Below, one piece after another: positions 1 through 7,890 of a stretch of DNA of 28,720 nucleotides (position 1 is its first letter; every line of letters starts with the position of its first letter). Position numbers and translations under genes: made by a program. Where the stretch lies: assembly GCA_035645555.1 (NCBI GenBank), contig DASQMI010000034.1:1-28720 (forward strand), written 5' to 3'. Source of the DNA: Lysobacter_F sp035645555. GTDB lineage: Bacteria > Pseudomonadota > Gammaproteobacteria > Xanthomonadales > Xanthomonadaceae. Below the pieces are notes generated by a model. That model ran no database searches. It had not been told where the DNA came from and saw only the letters and a list, made by a program, of their open reading frames with translations.

Positions 1-28
1 CTTCCACCCGATAAGGGTGACGGCTGGC

Positions 29-1198
29 TCAACGGTAGTAGTTGGTGCCGATGTACATGCCGGTCACGCTGCTCTTGTAGAGGATGTCGCGCTGGATCTT
101 CGACGACCAGCCGGTCAGCGTGAACGGTGTGCGGGTCTGGATGCCCTGACGCGCGTAGTTGCCGTAGAACGTGTTCGACGTCACCCGCACGTTGCTGGTG
201 CCGGTCTGCAGGTACACGCCGGTCGCCATGTTGTAGCGGATCGTGTTCGACTCGATGCGGATGCCGGTGCAGCCGACCGTCACCAGACCGCAGCTGCGGT
301 TCTTCTCGATCGTGCATCCACGGATGACCGCGTTGCGGACGCTCTTGAAGATGTTGATGCCGTACTTGGCATTGTCCTTGATGACGCAGTTCTCGATCAG
401 CACGCCGTCGGTGTAGCCGCCGTCATCCGGCAGGTCGGGCTCGATGTCGATGCCGCATTCCGGGGCAACCCCGTGGGTCCCGCTGAACACAGAATCGTAG
501 ACGCGGACGTTCTTGGAACGACCGATCGTCAGCGCCTGGCGGCGATTGTTGTGCGACACGACATTCGCGAGCACTACGTCCTCGGACAGGATCGGCGCGC
601 TGTTCCACACCGAGGCCGCGCCGATCGACAGACCGTCGCCGTAGCAGTCGGCCAGGCGGATGTCACGCACGGTCACACGCTTGGCGCCGCGGATCATGAC
701 CGCATGGCCCCACTCGCCGTCGGTGCGCAGGTGGCCGTAGCGCTCGCCGATGATCTGCCCGCCGGAAATCTCCACATCGGAGACCTTGTCGGCCAGCACG
801 ACGTTCGCCTTCAGCGCGGCGTTCGGAATCGCAACCAGCTTGGCCGCCGGGTCGAGCTGCAGGTGCATGCGGCTGCGCAGGCGCAGCGACTTCACCGCAT
901 CGACCATGTAGGTACCAGCCGGCACGTACACGGTACCGCCGTCGGTCGGCAACGCGTTGATCGCGCGCTGGATCGCGGCGGTGTCATTGGTGGTGCCGTT
1001 GCCCAGTGCCCCGAAGTTGCGGACATTCAGGCGGGCAGTTCCGCGTGCACGGACCGGCAGGACGTAAGCGGCCGAGGCGTTACCGATCGGCAACATGGTG
1101 CAACCGATCATGACCGGCGCCATCACGAGCGTGTTGCGGATGAAATTACGGCGAGGCATCCCAGCCTCGCGCACGGTGTGCACGAGTTCCGTAGTCAC
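29..1198 (-). CDS. Tat-exported right-handed beta-helix protein (paralog 1), putative polysaccharide-modifying enzyme
   Basis: 389 aa from a GTG start with AGGGG eight bases upstream (1207-1211). The N-terminus carries a twin-arginine motif (RRNFIRN, residues 16-22), a hydrophobic stretch and an ASA-A cleavage site near residue 42, so Tat export to the periplasm is likely. The mature part opens with a segment typical of the pectate-lyase-3 superfamily (NVRNFGALGNG...NDTAAIQ) and continues as short beta-helix turns rich in N, G and I. Blocks shared with the two neighbouring paralogs are DVEISGG (141-147), EWGH (162-165), DCYGDG (184-189), NNRRQALTIGR (217-227) and GIDIEPD (249-255). The family includes pectate and alginate lyases, epimerases and the Tat-exported WcaM of the E. 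coli colanic acid cluster. Trimming or modifying the exopolysaccharide made by the adjacent operon is inference; the substrate is unknown. A terminator separates it from the upstream paralog, so it probably has its own promoter. Confidence 0.85.
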   Translation of the reverse strand: MTTELVHTVREAGMPRRNFIRNTLVMAPVMIGCTMLPIGNASAAYVLPVRARGTARLNVRNFGALGNGTTNDTAAIQRAINALPTDGGTVYVPAGTYMVDAVKSLRLRSRMHLQLDPAAKLVAIPNAALKANVVLADKVSDVEISGGQIIGERYGHLRTDGEWGHAVMIRGAKRVTVRDIRLADCYGDGLSIGAASVWNSAPILSEDVVLANVVSHNNRRQALTIGRSKNVRVYDSVFSGTHGVAPECGIDIEPDLPDDGGYTDGVLIENCVIKDNAKYGINIFKSVRNAVIRGCTIEKNRSCGLVTVGCTGIRIESNTIRYNMATGVYLQTGTSNVRVTSNTFYGNYARQGIQTRTPFTLTGWSSKIQRDILYKSSVTGMYIGTNYYR

Positions 1199-1293
1199 GT
1201 TTGTTACCCCTAATTGCCGAGCTTCGGCGTGTGTGCGTAGAAGAAGTTGCTTGCGGTCAACGGGGCCGCAACTGCATTCGCCGTGATGGCCCC

Positions 1294-1407
1294 GTGAAAC
1301 CGAAATCTACGCGAGGTGAAACGTGAAGTGATATGGGCGCGCGACGGGAAAATCTTGAACGCACTGAACAAGCACGCGCTGCCTTAATGCAAAACGCGAA
1401 AGCCGCC
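1294..1407 (-). promoter_or_regulatory. Candidate promoter/regulatory region of beta-helix paralog 1
   Basis: Two blocks recur upstream of paralog 2 at nearly the same mutual spacing. On the plus strand the first has AATCTA (1304-1309), six bases, then GTGAAACGTG (1316-1325) and GCGCGCG (1337-1343). The second has TTAATGC (1384-1390) and GAAAGCCGCC (1398-1407). The gap from AATCTA to TTAA is about 75 bases here and about 73 at paralog 2. No clean sigma70 -35/-10 pair is visible on the minus strand, so the exact start site is not called. Confidence 0.4.
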
Positions 1408-1541
1408 ACGCTCTCTCCACGCCACGCTAACAAGAGCATGACGCAAGGCTGACTGGCGCCGCGGGCGCCTCCACGCGGCGCTCACGCCGGCACACGCTCC
1501 ACGCGCACGCACATGCTGCGGGCCCGCCGGGCGGACAGGCG

Positions 1542-1568
1542 AAAAAAAGCCGCCGGAAGTCCGGCGGC
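1542..1568 (-). terminator. Intrinsic terminator after beta-helix paralog 2
   Basis: On the minus strand GCCGCCGG, loop ACTT, CCGGCGGC is followed by seven T. It lies about 30 bases beyond the stop codon of paralog 2 and isolates it from paralog 1. Confidence 0.9.
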
Positions 1569-1598
1569 ACAACTTCCCAGGACCGGAAGACGGGTGCC

Positions 1599-2789
1599 TC
1601 ATCGGTAGTGGTTGACGAGGATCTGCAGGTTGACGAGCGTGCCGCGCATCAGAATGTCGCGCTCGATGCTGGGGGCCCAGCCGCTCATGCTGAACGGCGT
1701 TCGCTCCTGGATGCCGTATCGGCTGTAGTTGCCGTACGAAGTGTTGTCCTCAATCGTCATGTTGACGGTGCCGTCGCTGGGCAGGATGCCGGTCGCGCGG
1801 TTGTAGCGGATCGTGTTGCCGATCACCCGGATATCGCTGCAGCCGATGCTGACCAGGCCGCAGCTGTAGTTCTCCTCGATCCAGCAGCCTTGCACCGTAA
1901 CCTCCCGACACCCCTTGAAGATGTTGATGCCGTAGGTCTTGTTGTGACGGATCAGACAGTTCTGGATGTTGATCCGGTATGCGATGCCGCCCTGGTCGGG
2001 CATGTCCGGCTCGATGTCGATGCCGGTCTCCGGCTTAACTCCGTTGCTGCCGCTGAATTCCGAATCGCGCACCTCGACGTACTTGGCGCGACCGATCGTG
2101 AGCGCCTGACGACGATTGTTGGTCGACACCACGTTGGTGATGACGACGTTCTCCGAATAGATCGGCTCGCCGTTGTAGACCGACACCGCCCCGATCGAGA
2201 TGCCATCGCCGTAGCAGTCCGCGACCCGGATATCGCGGATGGTCACCCGCTTGCTGCCGCGGATGAAGATCGCATGACCCCATTCGCCGTCGGTGCGCAG
2301 GTGCCCGTAGCGCTCGCCGATGATCTGTCCGCCGGAAATCTCGACGTCGGACACGCGGTCGGCGAGCACGACGTTGGCTTTCAGCTCGGCATTCGGGATC
2401 GCGACCAGCTTCGCGTCGTGCGCCAGCTGGAGATGGGTGCGGCTGCGCAAACGCACCGAGCGGACCGCGTCGATCATGTAGGTTCCGGCGGGCACGTGGA
2501 CGGTGCCGCCCTCGCTCGGCAGCGCGTTGATGGCGGCCTGGAACGCGGCGGTGTCGTCGCCCGCGCCGTTGCCGGCAGCACCGAAATCACGCACGTTCAG
2601 GAACGTCCCGCCGCGTGCTCGCGTCGGCGGGAGATACTCGGCGCGCGAACGCGAGACCGCGAGCACCGGCCACAGTCCGGTTAGCAGCGGGGCCGTGAGC
2701 AGCAGCGAGGCGCGGAGAAATTCCCTGCGCGGTGCCTTTGGCTCCGGCAGGACGTGCGATGGCGAAGTCTTCACGGGGCGGTCTGTCAC
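1599..2789 (-). CDS. Tat-exported right-handed beta-helix protein (paralog 2), putative polysaccharide-modifying enzyme
   Basis: 396 aa, GTG start, no strong ribosome-binding site. Residues 20-27 (PRREFLRA) form a good Tat motif, followed by a Leu-rich hydrophobic segment to about residue 45. The mature protein is closely similar to paralog 1 along its whole length, including NVRDFGAAGNG, DVEISGG, EWGH, DCYGDG, NNRRQALTIGR, GIDIEPD and the same C-terminal ending (a GW, then RDIL, then YR). The two are clearly the product of a duplication. Regular short turns with stacked Asn, Ile and Gly indicate a right-handed parallel beta-helix of the pectate-lyase superfamily. A lyase, hydrolase or epimerase acting on the locus polysaccharide in the periplasm or outside is the best guess. 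It has its own upstream region and a strong terminator, so it is probably transcribed alone. Confidence 0.85.
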   Translation of the reverse strand: MTDRPVKTSPSHVLPEPKAPRREFLRASLLLTAPLLTGLWPVLAVSRSRAEYLPPTRARGGTFLNVRDFGAAGNGAGDDTAAFQAAINALPSEGGTVHVPAGTYMIDAVRSVRLRSRTHLQLAHDAKLVAIPNAELKANVVLADRVSDVEISGGQIIGERYGHLRTDGEWGHAIFIRGSKRVTIRDIRVADCYGDGISIGAVSVYNGEPIYSENVVITNVVSTNNRRQALTIGRAKYVEVRDSEFSGSNGVKPETGIDIEPDMPDQGGIAYRINIQNCLIRHNKTYGINIFKGCREVTVQGCWIEENYSCGLVSIGCSDIRVIGNTIRYNRATGILPSDGTVNMTIEDNTSYGNYSRYGIQERTPFSMSGWAPSIERDILMRGTLVNLQILVNHYR

Positions 2790-2838
2790 CAGCGGCGATC
2801 GGCAAGTCGTTCGGCTTCACGGCGGTCGTGAAGTTCCT

Positions 2839-2946
2839 GTGACGACAGAATCTAGCCAACGTGAAGAAACGTGCTGCGCGCGCGCGCACAGTTATGGCGT
2901 CCACGTTCGTGAACGTGATGAACGCGTTAAAGCAAGTGAAAGCCGC
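2839..2946 (-). promoter_or_regulatory. Candidate promoter/regulatory region of beta-helix paralog 2
   Basis: It carries the same blocks as the paralog 1 upstream region: GTGA (2839), AATCTA (2849-2854), six bases, GTGAAGAAACGTG (2861-2873), a GC repeat (2876-2887), TTAAAGC (2927-2933) and GAAAGCCGC (2938-2946). Between the blocks lies an inverted repeat CACGTTC-GT-GAACGTG (2902-2917) that is not obvious at paralog 1. The distance from AATCTA to the start codon is about 60 bases here and about 105 at paralog 1. Confidence 0.4.
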
Positions 2947-2954
2947 TTGCGGCT
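2941..2954 (-). terminator. Short hairpin after beta-helix paralog 3, possible weak terminator
   Basis: On the minus strand AGCCG-CAAG-CGGCT followed by TTC begins within the stop codon of paralog 3. The stem is short and the T run is only three, so termination would be weak and readthrough into paralog 2 is possible. Confidence 0.3.
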
Positions 2955-4063
2955 CAGTCGAACACGTTGCCGGCACCCAGCAAGGCGGGCACCGCGCCTT
3001 CCATCATCCGGATGTGGCGTGCGACGCCCTTGGCGCGCCCCTTCCCTTTGGTCGCGGCTGCAACGAAGCGGTTGCCGCGGAGACGGACCGCATCGGTGCG
3101 GCCGCGCAGGCCGATCGCGGCTGGGGTGTTGGCGAGCAGTCGGTTGCCGTCGATATCGACGTCGCCGGCGTCCACCAGCAGGATGCCGTGCCCGCGATTG
3201 TTCTCGATCACACAGTCGGCGATGACCACCTCGCGGACCCGCTTCCACAGCTGGATGCCGGGGCCGCGGTTGCCATGGATGCGGCAACGCTCGATACGCA
3301 CGTCGGCCGTGCCGGCGCCGGCGTCCGGCTCGACGTCGATCCCCGCCTGCGGCGCGGTTCCAGCTGTCCCACTGAATTCGCAGTCGTGCACGCGGACCCG
3401 CCGCGAACGCCCGATCGTCAGCCCCTGGCGACGATTGCCGGCACAGGAGACCCGGGCGATCGTCACATCCGAGCTCGAGACCGGCGGGCCGCCCTTGACG
3501 TCAATGGCGCCGATCGAGATGCCGTCGCCCCAGCACCGGGAGATGTGGATGTCACGGACGGTGACGCGCTCGGCACCGCGAACCATGATGCCGTGGCCCC
3601 ACTCGCCCCCGCGGCCGCGGTGGAGGTCGCGCTCGCCGACGATCCGGCCACCGGAGATCTCGACGTCGCTGACCCCTTGTACAAGGACGACGTAGGCGCG
3701 CTCGGCCGCGTTCGGAATGGCGAGCAGGCGCGCATCCGCAGCCAGGCTGAGGTGCTGACGGCTGCGCAGGCGGATGCTGCGCAGCGGATCGATCAGGTAG
3801 CGCCCCGACGGCACGCGGATGGTGCCGCCGGACGCCGGCAGCGCGTCGACCGCACGCTGGAACGCGGCGGTGTCGTCGCGACTGCCGTCGCCGCGTGCAC
3901 CGAACTCGCGCACGTCGACCACCGCGCGACCGTGCGCGCGACCGTCGGAATCGGCTGCGGCCAGGCCCGGCAGCAATGCCGCGCCGGGCAGGACCGCCAG
4001 CGTGCCGAGCAGCCGCCGGCGCGCGCGGTCGATGGCGTCACGCACTGGCGGGTACGGCCTCAT
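2954..4063 (-). CDS. Right-handed beta-helix protein (paralog 3), putative exported polysaccharide-modifying enzyme
   Basis: 369 aa from the ATG at 4061-4063. The open frame extends much further upstream, but that part is a shadow of the asparagine-synthase-like gene; the chosen start is followed directly by a signal-like segment with RARRRLLG (13-20) and a hydrophobic stretch ending LAAADS. The mature part aligns with paralogs 1 and 2 (VREFGARGDG, DDTAAFQ, DVEISGG, GEWGHG, CWGDG, NRRQGLTIGRS, GIDVEPD) but is more divergent and lacks about 30 residues at the C-terminus, including the shared ending. It overlaps the upstream gene by 26 bases, so it is translated from the polysaccharide operon. 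Likely role: modification or cleavage of the exported polymer; substrate unknown. Confidence 0.85.
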   Translation of the reverse strand: MRPYPPVRDAIDRARRRLLGTLAVLPGAALLPGLAAADSDGRAHGRAVVDVREFGARGDGSRDDTAAFQRAVDALPASGGTIRVPSGRYLIDPLRSIRLRSRQHLSLAADARLLAIPNAAERAYVVLVQGVSDVEISGGRIVGERDLHRGRGGEWGHGIMVRGAERVTVRDIHISRCWGDGISIGAIDVKGGPPVSSSDVTIARVSCAGNRRQGLTIGRSRRVRVHDCEFSGTAGTAPQAGIDVEPDAGAGTADVRIERCRIHGNRGPGIQLWKRVREVVIADCVIENNRGHGILLVDAGDVDIDGNRLLANTPAAIGLRGRTDAVRLRGNRFVAAATKGKGRAKGVARHIRMMEGAVPALLGAGNVFD

Positions 4064-5471
4064 TCGCGGACGTCGCGGCCTGTGCGGCGGTGCGCGTGTT
4101 GATCCACGGCAGCAGCACCGCCAGCAGGTAGAACTTCGAGGCGAAGAACTTGTTGCCGAGGCGGCGGCGGTTGCGCTCCAGCCACGAGACCGCGCCGGGC
4201 AGCATGTCGCGCGCCTGCAGCGCCTGTGCATGCACCGCATCGAAGCGCGTTTGCGCGAGCCCGACCAGGTCGAAGCGGAAGCTGCCCTTCTGGCGCACGT
4301 ACGGCAGTTCTCCGAAGCGGCGCGTGATGTGGGTGCGCACGAGCACCTTGTTGCGGTGGCTGTGCGAGTCGAACAGGAACTCGCGCGGCACCTCGCGGTA
4401 GACCCACTCGCGCAGGTCCGCATCGCAGTACGGGTACGACGCCTGCATCCCGAGCGCGCTGGTGGTGTAAAGGCCCTTGGCGAACGCGCCGGTGGAGCCG
4501 GCAATCGACATCAGGATGTCGCGGCGCTCGCCGTAGTTCACCGCACTGTCGACCTCCTCGCGGAAGATCTCCAGGCGCGCGCGGGAGCGTGCGGCCAGCG
4601 GCTGGCCGAACAGCTCGTCCACTTCCGCGTCGCTGAACCGCGACCCCGGGAACACCCGCTCGTCCGGATTCATCTGCAGCGTGCCGAGCAGGTAGCACAG
4701 CGCGAAGCTGCGCTCGACCAGCGGCAGCCGGCTGAGCCAGCCCGGGACGTGCCAGCCGCGCGCCAGCGCGGACAGCAGGCGCTTCTCGCGGTCCTGCACC
4801 GCACCGAAGTAGCTGTCCGAACCGAGACCGTCGATCACCCCGTCGCCGCCGTTGCGGTGGACCTCCCAAGCCAGCTCCACGTACGAGAGCAGCGCGAAGT
4901 CGCCTGTGAGCAACGGCATGCGCCCGGCCAGCTCGACGTAGCGGTCGTACGCACGACCGGGATTGCACACCAGCGCTTCATGGCGCAGCCCAAGCGTCCG
5001 CGCCACGTGACGCGCGGACTCGACCTCGTCCTCCTCCCGGCCGCCGAGGTAGGTCAGGCAGACCGTGTCGGGACGGGCCTCCGCAATGGCGATCGCCAGC
5101 GACGTCGAGTCCTTGCCGCCGCTCTGCAGCTGCCACGGCCGGGCGATGCCCTCCGTCGCCTTCGCCACCGCGGTGCACAGCTTGCGGTGGTACTGCTCGA
5201 CCCAGTAGTCCAGCGAGCTCGGCGGCGCCGGCGACTTGCCGGCGTCGCGGAACTTGAAGCGGAACCGCGGCGAAGTCTCAAGGTCGTCCTCCGGGAAGAA
5301 CCCGAAGGTGACCAGCTTGACGTCCTCGTAGATCGAATGCGGCGGATAGACGAACCCATTGCGCAGCAGGTCGGCCATCGACACCCGGTCGAGCTGCCTG
5401 GACTCGACCGGAACGTCGGCGACCGCACTGAGATCGACCTTGCCGTAGTACGGCGACATCACGATCTGCAT
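4038..5471 (-). CDS. Asparagine-synthase-like ATP-pyrophosphatase without glutaminase domain
   Basis: 477 aa, ATG start with GAGGT six bases upstream. Residues 117-122 are SGGKDS, the pyrophosphate loop of the asparagine synthase/PP-loop family; family features follow in TYLGGREEDEVESARHVA and IDGLGSDSYFG (213-223), where the usual Asp-Glu pair of the family reads Asp-Ser. C-terminal segments rich in charged residues resemble the synthetase domain of AsnB. The N-terminal class II glutaminase with its Cys2 nucleophile is absent; about 60 residues (ADLLRNGFVYPPHSIYEDVKL) look like a remnant of its end. Relatives in O-antigen and exopolysaccharide clusters (for example WbpS) amidate uronic acids, so activation and amidation of a sugar carboxylate is the favoured role, with free ammonia or a separate glutaminase as nitrogen donor. 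It lies 13 bases after the kinase gene and overlaps paralog 3. Confidence 0.8.
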   Translation of the reverse strand: MQIVMSPYYGKVDLSAVADVPVESRQLDRVSMADLLRNGFVYPPHSIYEDVKLVTFGFFPEDDLETSPRFRFKFRDAGKSPAPPSSLDYWVEQYHRKLCTAVAKATEGIARPWQLQSGGKDSTSLAIAIAEARPDTVCLTYLGGREEDEVESARHVARTLGLRHEALVCNPGRAYDRYVELAGRMPLLTGDFALLSYVELAWEVHRNGGDGVIDGLGSDSYFGAVQDREKRLLSALARGWHVPGWLSRLPLVERSFALCYLLGTLQMNPDERVFPGSRFSDAEVDELFGQPLAARSRARLEIFREEVDSAVNYGERRDILMSIAGSTGAFAKGLYTTSALGMQASYPYCDADLREWVYREVPREFLFDSHSHRNKVLVRTHITRRFGELPYVRQKGSFRFDLVGLAQTRFDAVHAQALQARDMLPGAVSWLERNRRRLGNKFFASKFYLLAVLLPWINTRTAAQAATSANEAVPASA

Positions 5472-5484
5472 CGGCGACCTCGGC

Positions 5485-7773
5485 TCAGCGACCGGTACGG
5501 GCGGCGAGCGCGGTACCGCCGCCGTGCGGCGATGCCGGCAGCGCGCGCAACGGACGGCGACGCGACGCGGCCGACTGGTACTCGTAGTGCGCGTACGCGT
5601 ACGGCGCGGCCTTGCTGTTCTCCACGCCGTTGAAGATCGCGCCCGCGACCTCGACGCCGTTCTGCTCGAGCCGCTGCACCGCGAGCTCCACCTCGCGCTG
5701 CTGGCTGAGGCCGTAGCGCGCCACCATCAGGGTGGTGCCGACGTGGTAGCCGATCACCGCCGCGTCGGTCACCGCCAGCACCGGCGGCGTGTCGATCAGC
5801 ACGACGTCGAACCGCGGCGCGACATCCTTCAGCATCTTCTCGAAGTTCGGGTTCATCAGCAGCTCGGACGGATTCGGCGGGACCTCGCCGCGCGTCAGCA
5901 GGGTCAGGTTCTCCACCCCCGGCACCGCGCGCAGCGCCTCCTCCAGCGTCAGCTTGCCGTTGAGCACGTCGGACAGGCCGTTCTCGGCGCGGGTGCCGAG
6001 CGCCTCGTGCAGCGTGCCGCGGCGCATGTCGGCATCGACCAGCAGCACGCGCTGGCCGCTCTGCGCGATGCTGGCGGCGAGGTTGGCGCACACGAACGTT
6101 TTGCCGACGCCCGGGCTCGGCGCGGCCACCATCAGCAGGTTGTTGCCGCCCTTCAGGCGCGCCAGCAGCAGGTTGGTACGCAGGCCGCGCAGCGCCTCCA
6201 TGGCGATGTCGTGCGGCGCGGTCAGCGCGAGCAGGTTGGAATGGCCCTTCGGCCGCGCCATCGCGGCGCGCGCGCGCTGGCTGTACGGGATGGACGCGTA
6301 CACCGGCACGCCGATCAGCTCGAGGTCGGCGGGGTCCTCGACGCCGCGGCGCAGCGTGTGGCGCAGCAGCACGAAGCCCATCATCAGCAGCGCGCCGAGC
6401 GACGTACCGCCGGCCAGGACCGGAATTGCCTTCGGGTTGGTCGGCTCGTCCATGCGGACATCGGCCGGATCGATGATGCGGGCGGTGCCCACCGCGCTGC
6501 CCTGCGCGATGTCGAGCTGCTGCTCCTGGTCGAGCAGGTTCGCGTAGGTGCGGTTGATCACCTCGAGGTCGCGGGTCAGCCGGAACAGGCCCTCCTGGGT
6601 GTCGGGCAGGCGGCTGATGCGGCCTTCGAGCGCGGCCTTCTGGCGCTCGAAGCGGCCGATCTGCTCGAGGATCGAACGATGGGTCGGATGGTTGGCCGTA
6701 TAGCGACCGGCGATCTCGGCCTGCTGCACGCGCAGCTGTGCGATGCTGGACTCCAGCGCCAGCGCCTGGCTCATCAGCGACTGGTTCTGGGTCGCCACGT
6801 CGAGCGTACGGGTGCGGCTCTGGAACGCGGTGAGCGCCGCCTGCGCGCGCTCGAGCTGTTTCTCAACCTTCGGCAGCTGCTCGCGCACGAACGCCAGGCG
6901 CTTTGCCGCCTCGGCCGACGTGCGGGTCTGGTTGTGCCCAACGTAGGTGGTCGTGACCTCCTCGAGCACCTTCTTCGCCACCAGCGGATTGGCATGCGCG
7001 TAACGCAGCGAGATCACGCCGGAATCGCGGCCCTGCTCGGCGATCTCGATGTCCGAGCGCAGCTTCTCGATCACCGCCAGGGTGTCGTGGCGCTGGACCT
7101 CGAAGCGCATGCCCGGATTGGCGCGCAGTTCGCGCACCTTCACGGTCACGCCGTTGCCCTGCATGGTCGCGCCGACCCGGCCCTGCACCAGCGTGCGACC
7201 CTCGGACGACAACGTGAAGGTGCCGCCCTCGCCGGCGGTGAGCTGCATCGGCTTGCTGATCAGCTCCTGCGGCACGTCGAGGCGGTCGAACGCGACACCC
7301 TCGCCGCCCCAGCCGAAGCTGGACATGCCCAGCTTTGGCGAGGCGACCGGGCCGTCGCGTTCCGGGTCGAAGCGGCGCGCGAAGAAGTCGCCCAGCACCG
7401 GCAGGCGCACCGGCTCGACCTCGATGTCGAGGCTGAGTTTGCGGACGGTATCGCCCAGAACCTGTCGCGAGGCCAGCAGCGGGATCTCGGTGACGGCGGC
7501 GGAATCCTGCGACGGCAGCATGTCCGCGCCCGGCAGCGCGCTCAGCCCCGGTAGCGGCGACGGCGACTGGTCGACCTGGATGATCGCGCTCGCCTCGTAC
7601 CGCGGCGTCGCCACCAGCAGGTACAGCGCCGAGGCCAGGAAGAACAGGCCGGTCCCGATGAGGATCAGCCACTTGTGGTCCGTGAGGACGCCCACGACCG
7701 TCCGCAGGTCGATCTCGTCGTTACGCGGCGGCAGCGTGCGTGTCGCGGTGCGTAGAGTCAGGTTGGAAGCCAT
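5485..7773 (-). CDS. Wzc-type polysaccharide co-polymerase / bacterial tyrosine autokinase
   Basis: 762 aa, ATG start with AAGG ten bases upstream. An N-terminal Wzz domain has a first membrane segment at about 34-54, a large periplasmic part with a coiled coil (about 285-425), and a second membrane segment at about 448-470. The cytoplasmic kinase has Walker A at 552-559 (PSPGVGKT), Walker A' VLLVDADMRR (576-585) and Walker B VVLIDTPP (657-664). Tyr725, Tyr727, Tyr730 and Tyr732 form the C-terminal tyrosine cluster that undergoes autophosphorylation in this family. Unlike E. coli Wzc, where the cluster ends the protein, a basic tail of 30 residues follows. The protein should control chain length and export of the polysaccharide in the inner membrane. 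No cognate Wza or Wzb phosphatase is visible here. Confidence 0.93.
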   Translation of the reverse strand: MASNLTLRTATRTLPPRNDEIDLRTVVGVLTDHKWLILIGTGLFFLASALYLLVATPRYEASAIIQVDQSPSPLPGLSALPGADMLPSQDSAAVTEIPLLASRQVLGDTVRKLSLDIEVEPVRLPVLGDFFARRFDPERDGPVASPKLGMSSFGWGGEGVAFDRLDVPQELISKPMQLTAGEGGTFTLSSEGRTLVQGRVGATMQGNGVTVKVRELRANPGMRFEVQRHDTLAVIEKLRSDIEIAEQGRDSGVISLRYAHANPLVAKKVLEEVTTTYVGHNQTRTSAEAAKRLAFVREQLPKVEKQLERAQAALTAFQSRTRTLDVATQNQSLMSQALALESSIAQLRVQQAEIAGRYTANHPTHRSILEQIGRFERQKAALEGRISRLPDTQEGLFRLTRDLEVINRTYANLLDQEQQLDIAQGSAVGTARIIDPADVRMDEPTNPKAIPVLAGGTSLGALLMMGFVLLRHTLRRGVEDPADLELIGVPVYASIPYSQRARAAMARPKGHSNLLALTAPHDIAMEALRGLRTNLLLARLKGGNNLLMVAAPSPGVGKTFVCANLAASIAQSGQRVLLVDADMRRGTLHEALGTRAENGLSDVLNGKLTLEEALRAVPGVENLTLLTRGEVPPNPSELLMNPNFEKMLKDVAPRFDVVLIDTPPVLAVTDAAVIGYHVGTTLMVARYGLSQQREVELAVQRLEQNGVEVAGAIFNGVENSKAAPYAYAHYEYQSAASRRRPLRALPASPHGGGTALAARTGR

Positions 7774-7890
7774 TGTTGCTCAGCCTTGCGCTGGAGGAAG
7801 AAACCACGCCGGCGCCTTCGCACCGGCGACCCGACGGTCGCGCGCGTGGGCCGCTGCGCGCGCCCGCCGACCCTTGCGGGTCATGACTGG

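Larger units (their letters stand above)
1199..1598. other. Intergenic region between beta-helix paralogs 1 and 2
   Basis: About 400 bases without a credible gene. On the minus strand it holds, in order, the terminator of paralog 2 (1542-1568), a GC-rich inverted repeat GGCGCC-GCG-GGCGCC (1455-1469), an AT-richer stretch with sequence blocks also found upstream of paralog 2 (1294-1407), and the ribosome-binding site of paralog 1 (1207-1211). The open frames here have atypical Arg/Ala/Pro-rich composition and no ribosome-binding site. Confidence 0.7.

Noticed and set aside
17..1213. Long plus-strand frame of 398 codons opposite beta-helix paralog 1
   Set aside because: Val/Ala/Arg/His-rich composition typical of the antisense of a GC-rich gene; the minus-strand protein has a signal peptide and clear paralogs.
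1608..2684. Plus-strand frame of 358 codons opposite paralog 2
   Set aside because: Antisense shadow with the same composition; no motif and no ribosome-binding site.
4064..4504. N-terminal extension of paralog 3 to a 516-codon frame
   Set aside because: The extra part is the asparagine-synthase gene read in another frame (Arg/Ser/Cys-rich); the signal peptide begins at the ATG at 4063.
7780..7884. Minus-strand 34-codon frame between the fusion gene and the kinase gene
   Set aside because: Begins MTRKGRRARAAAHA, Arg/Ala-rich with no ribosome-binding site; looks like chance in a GC-rich gap.
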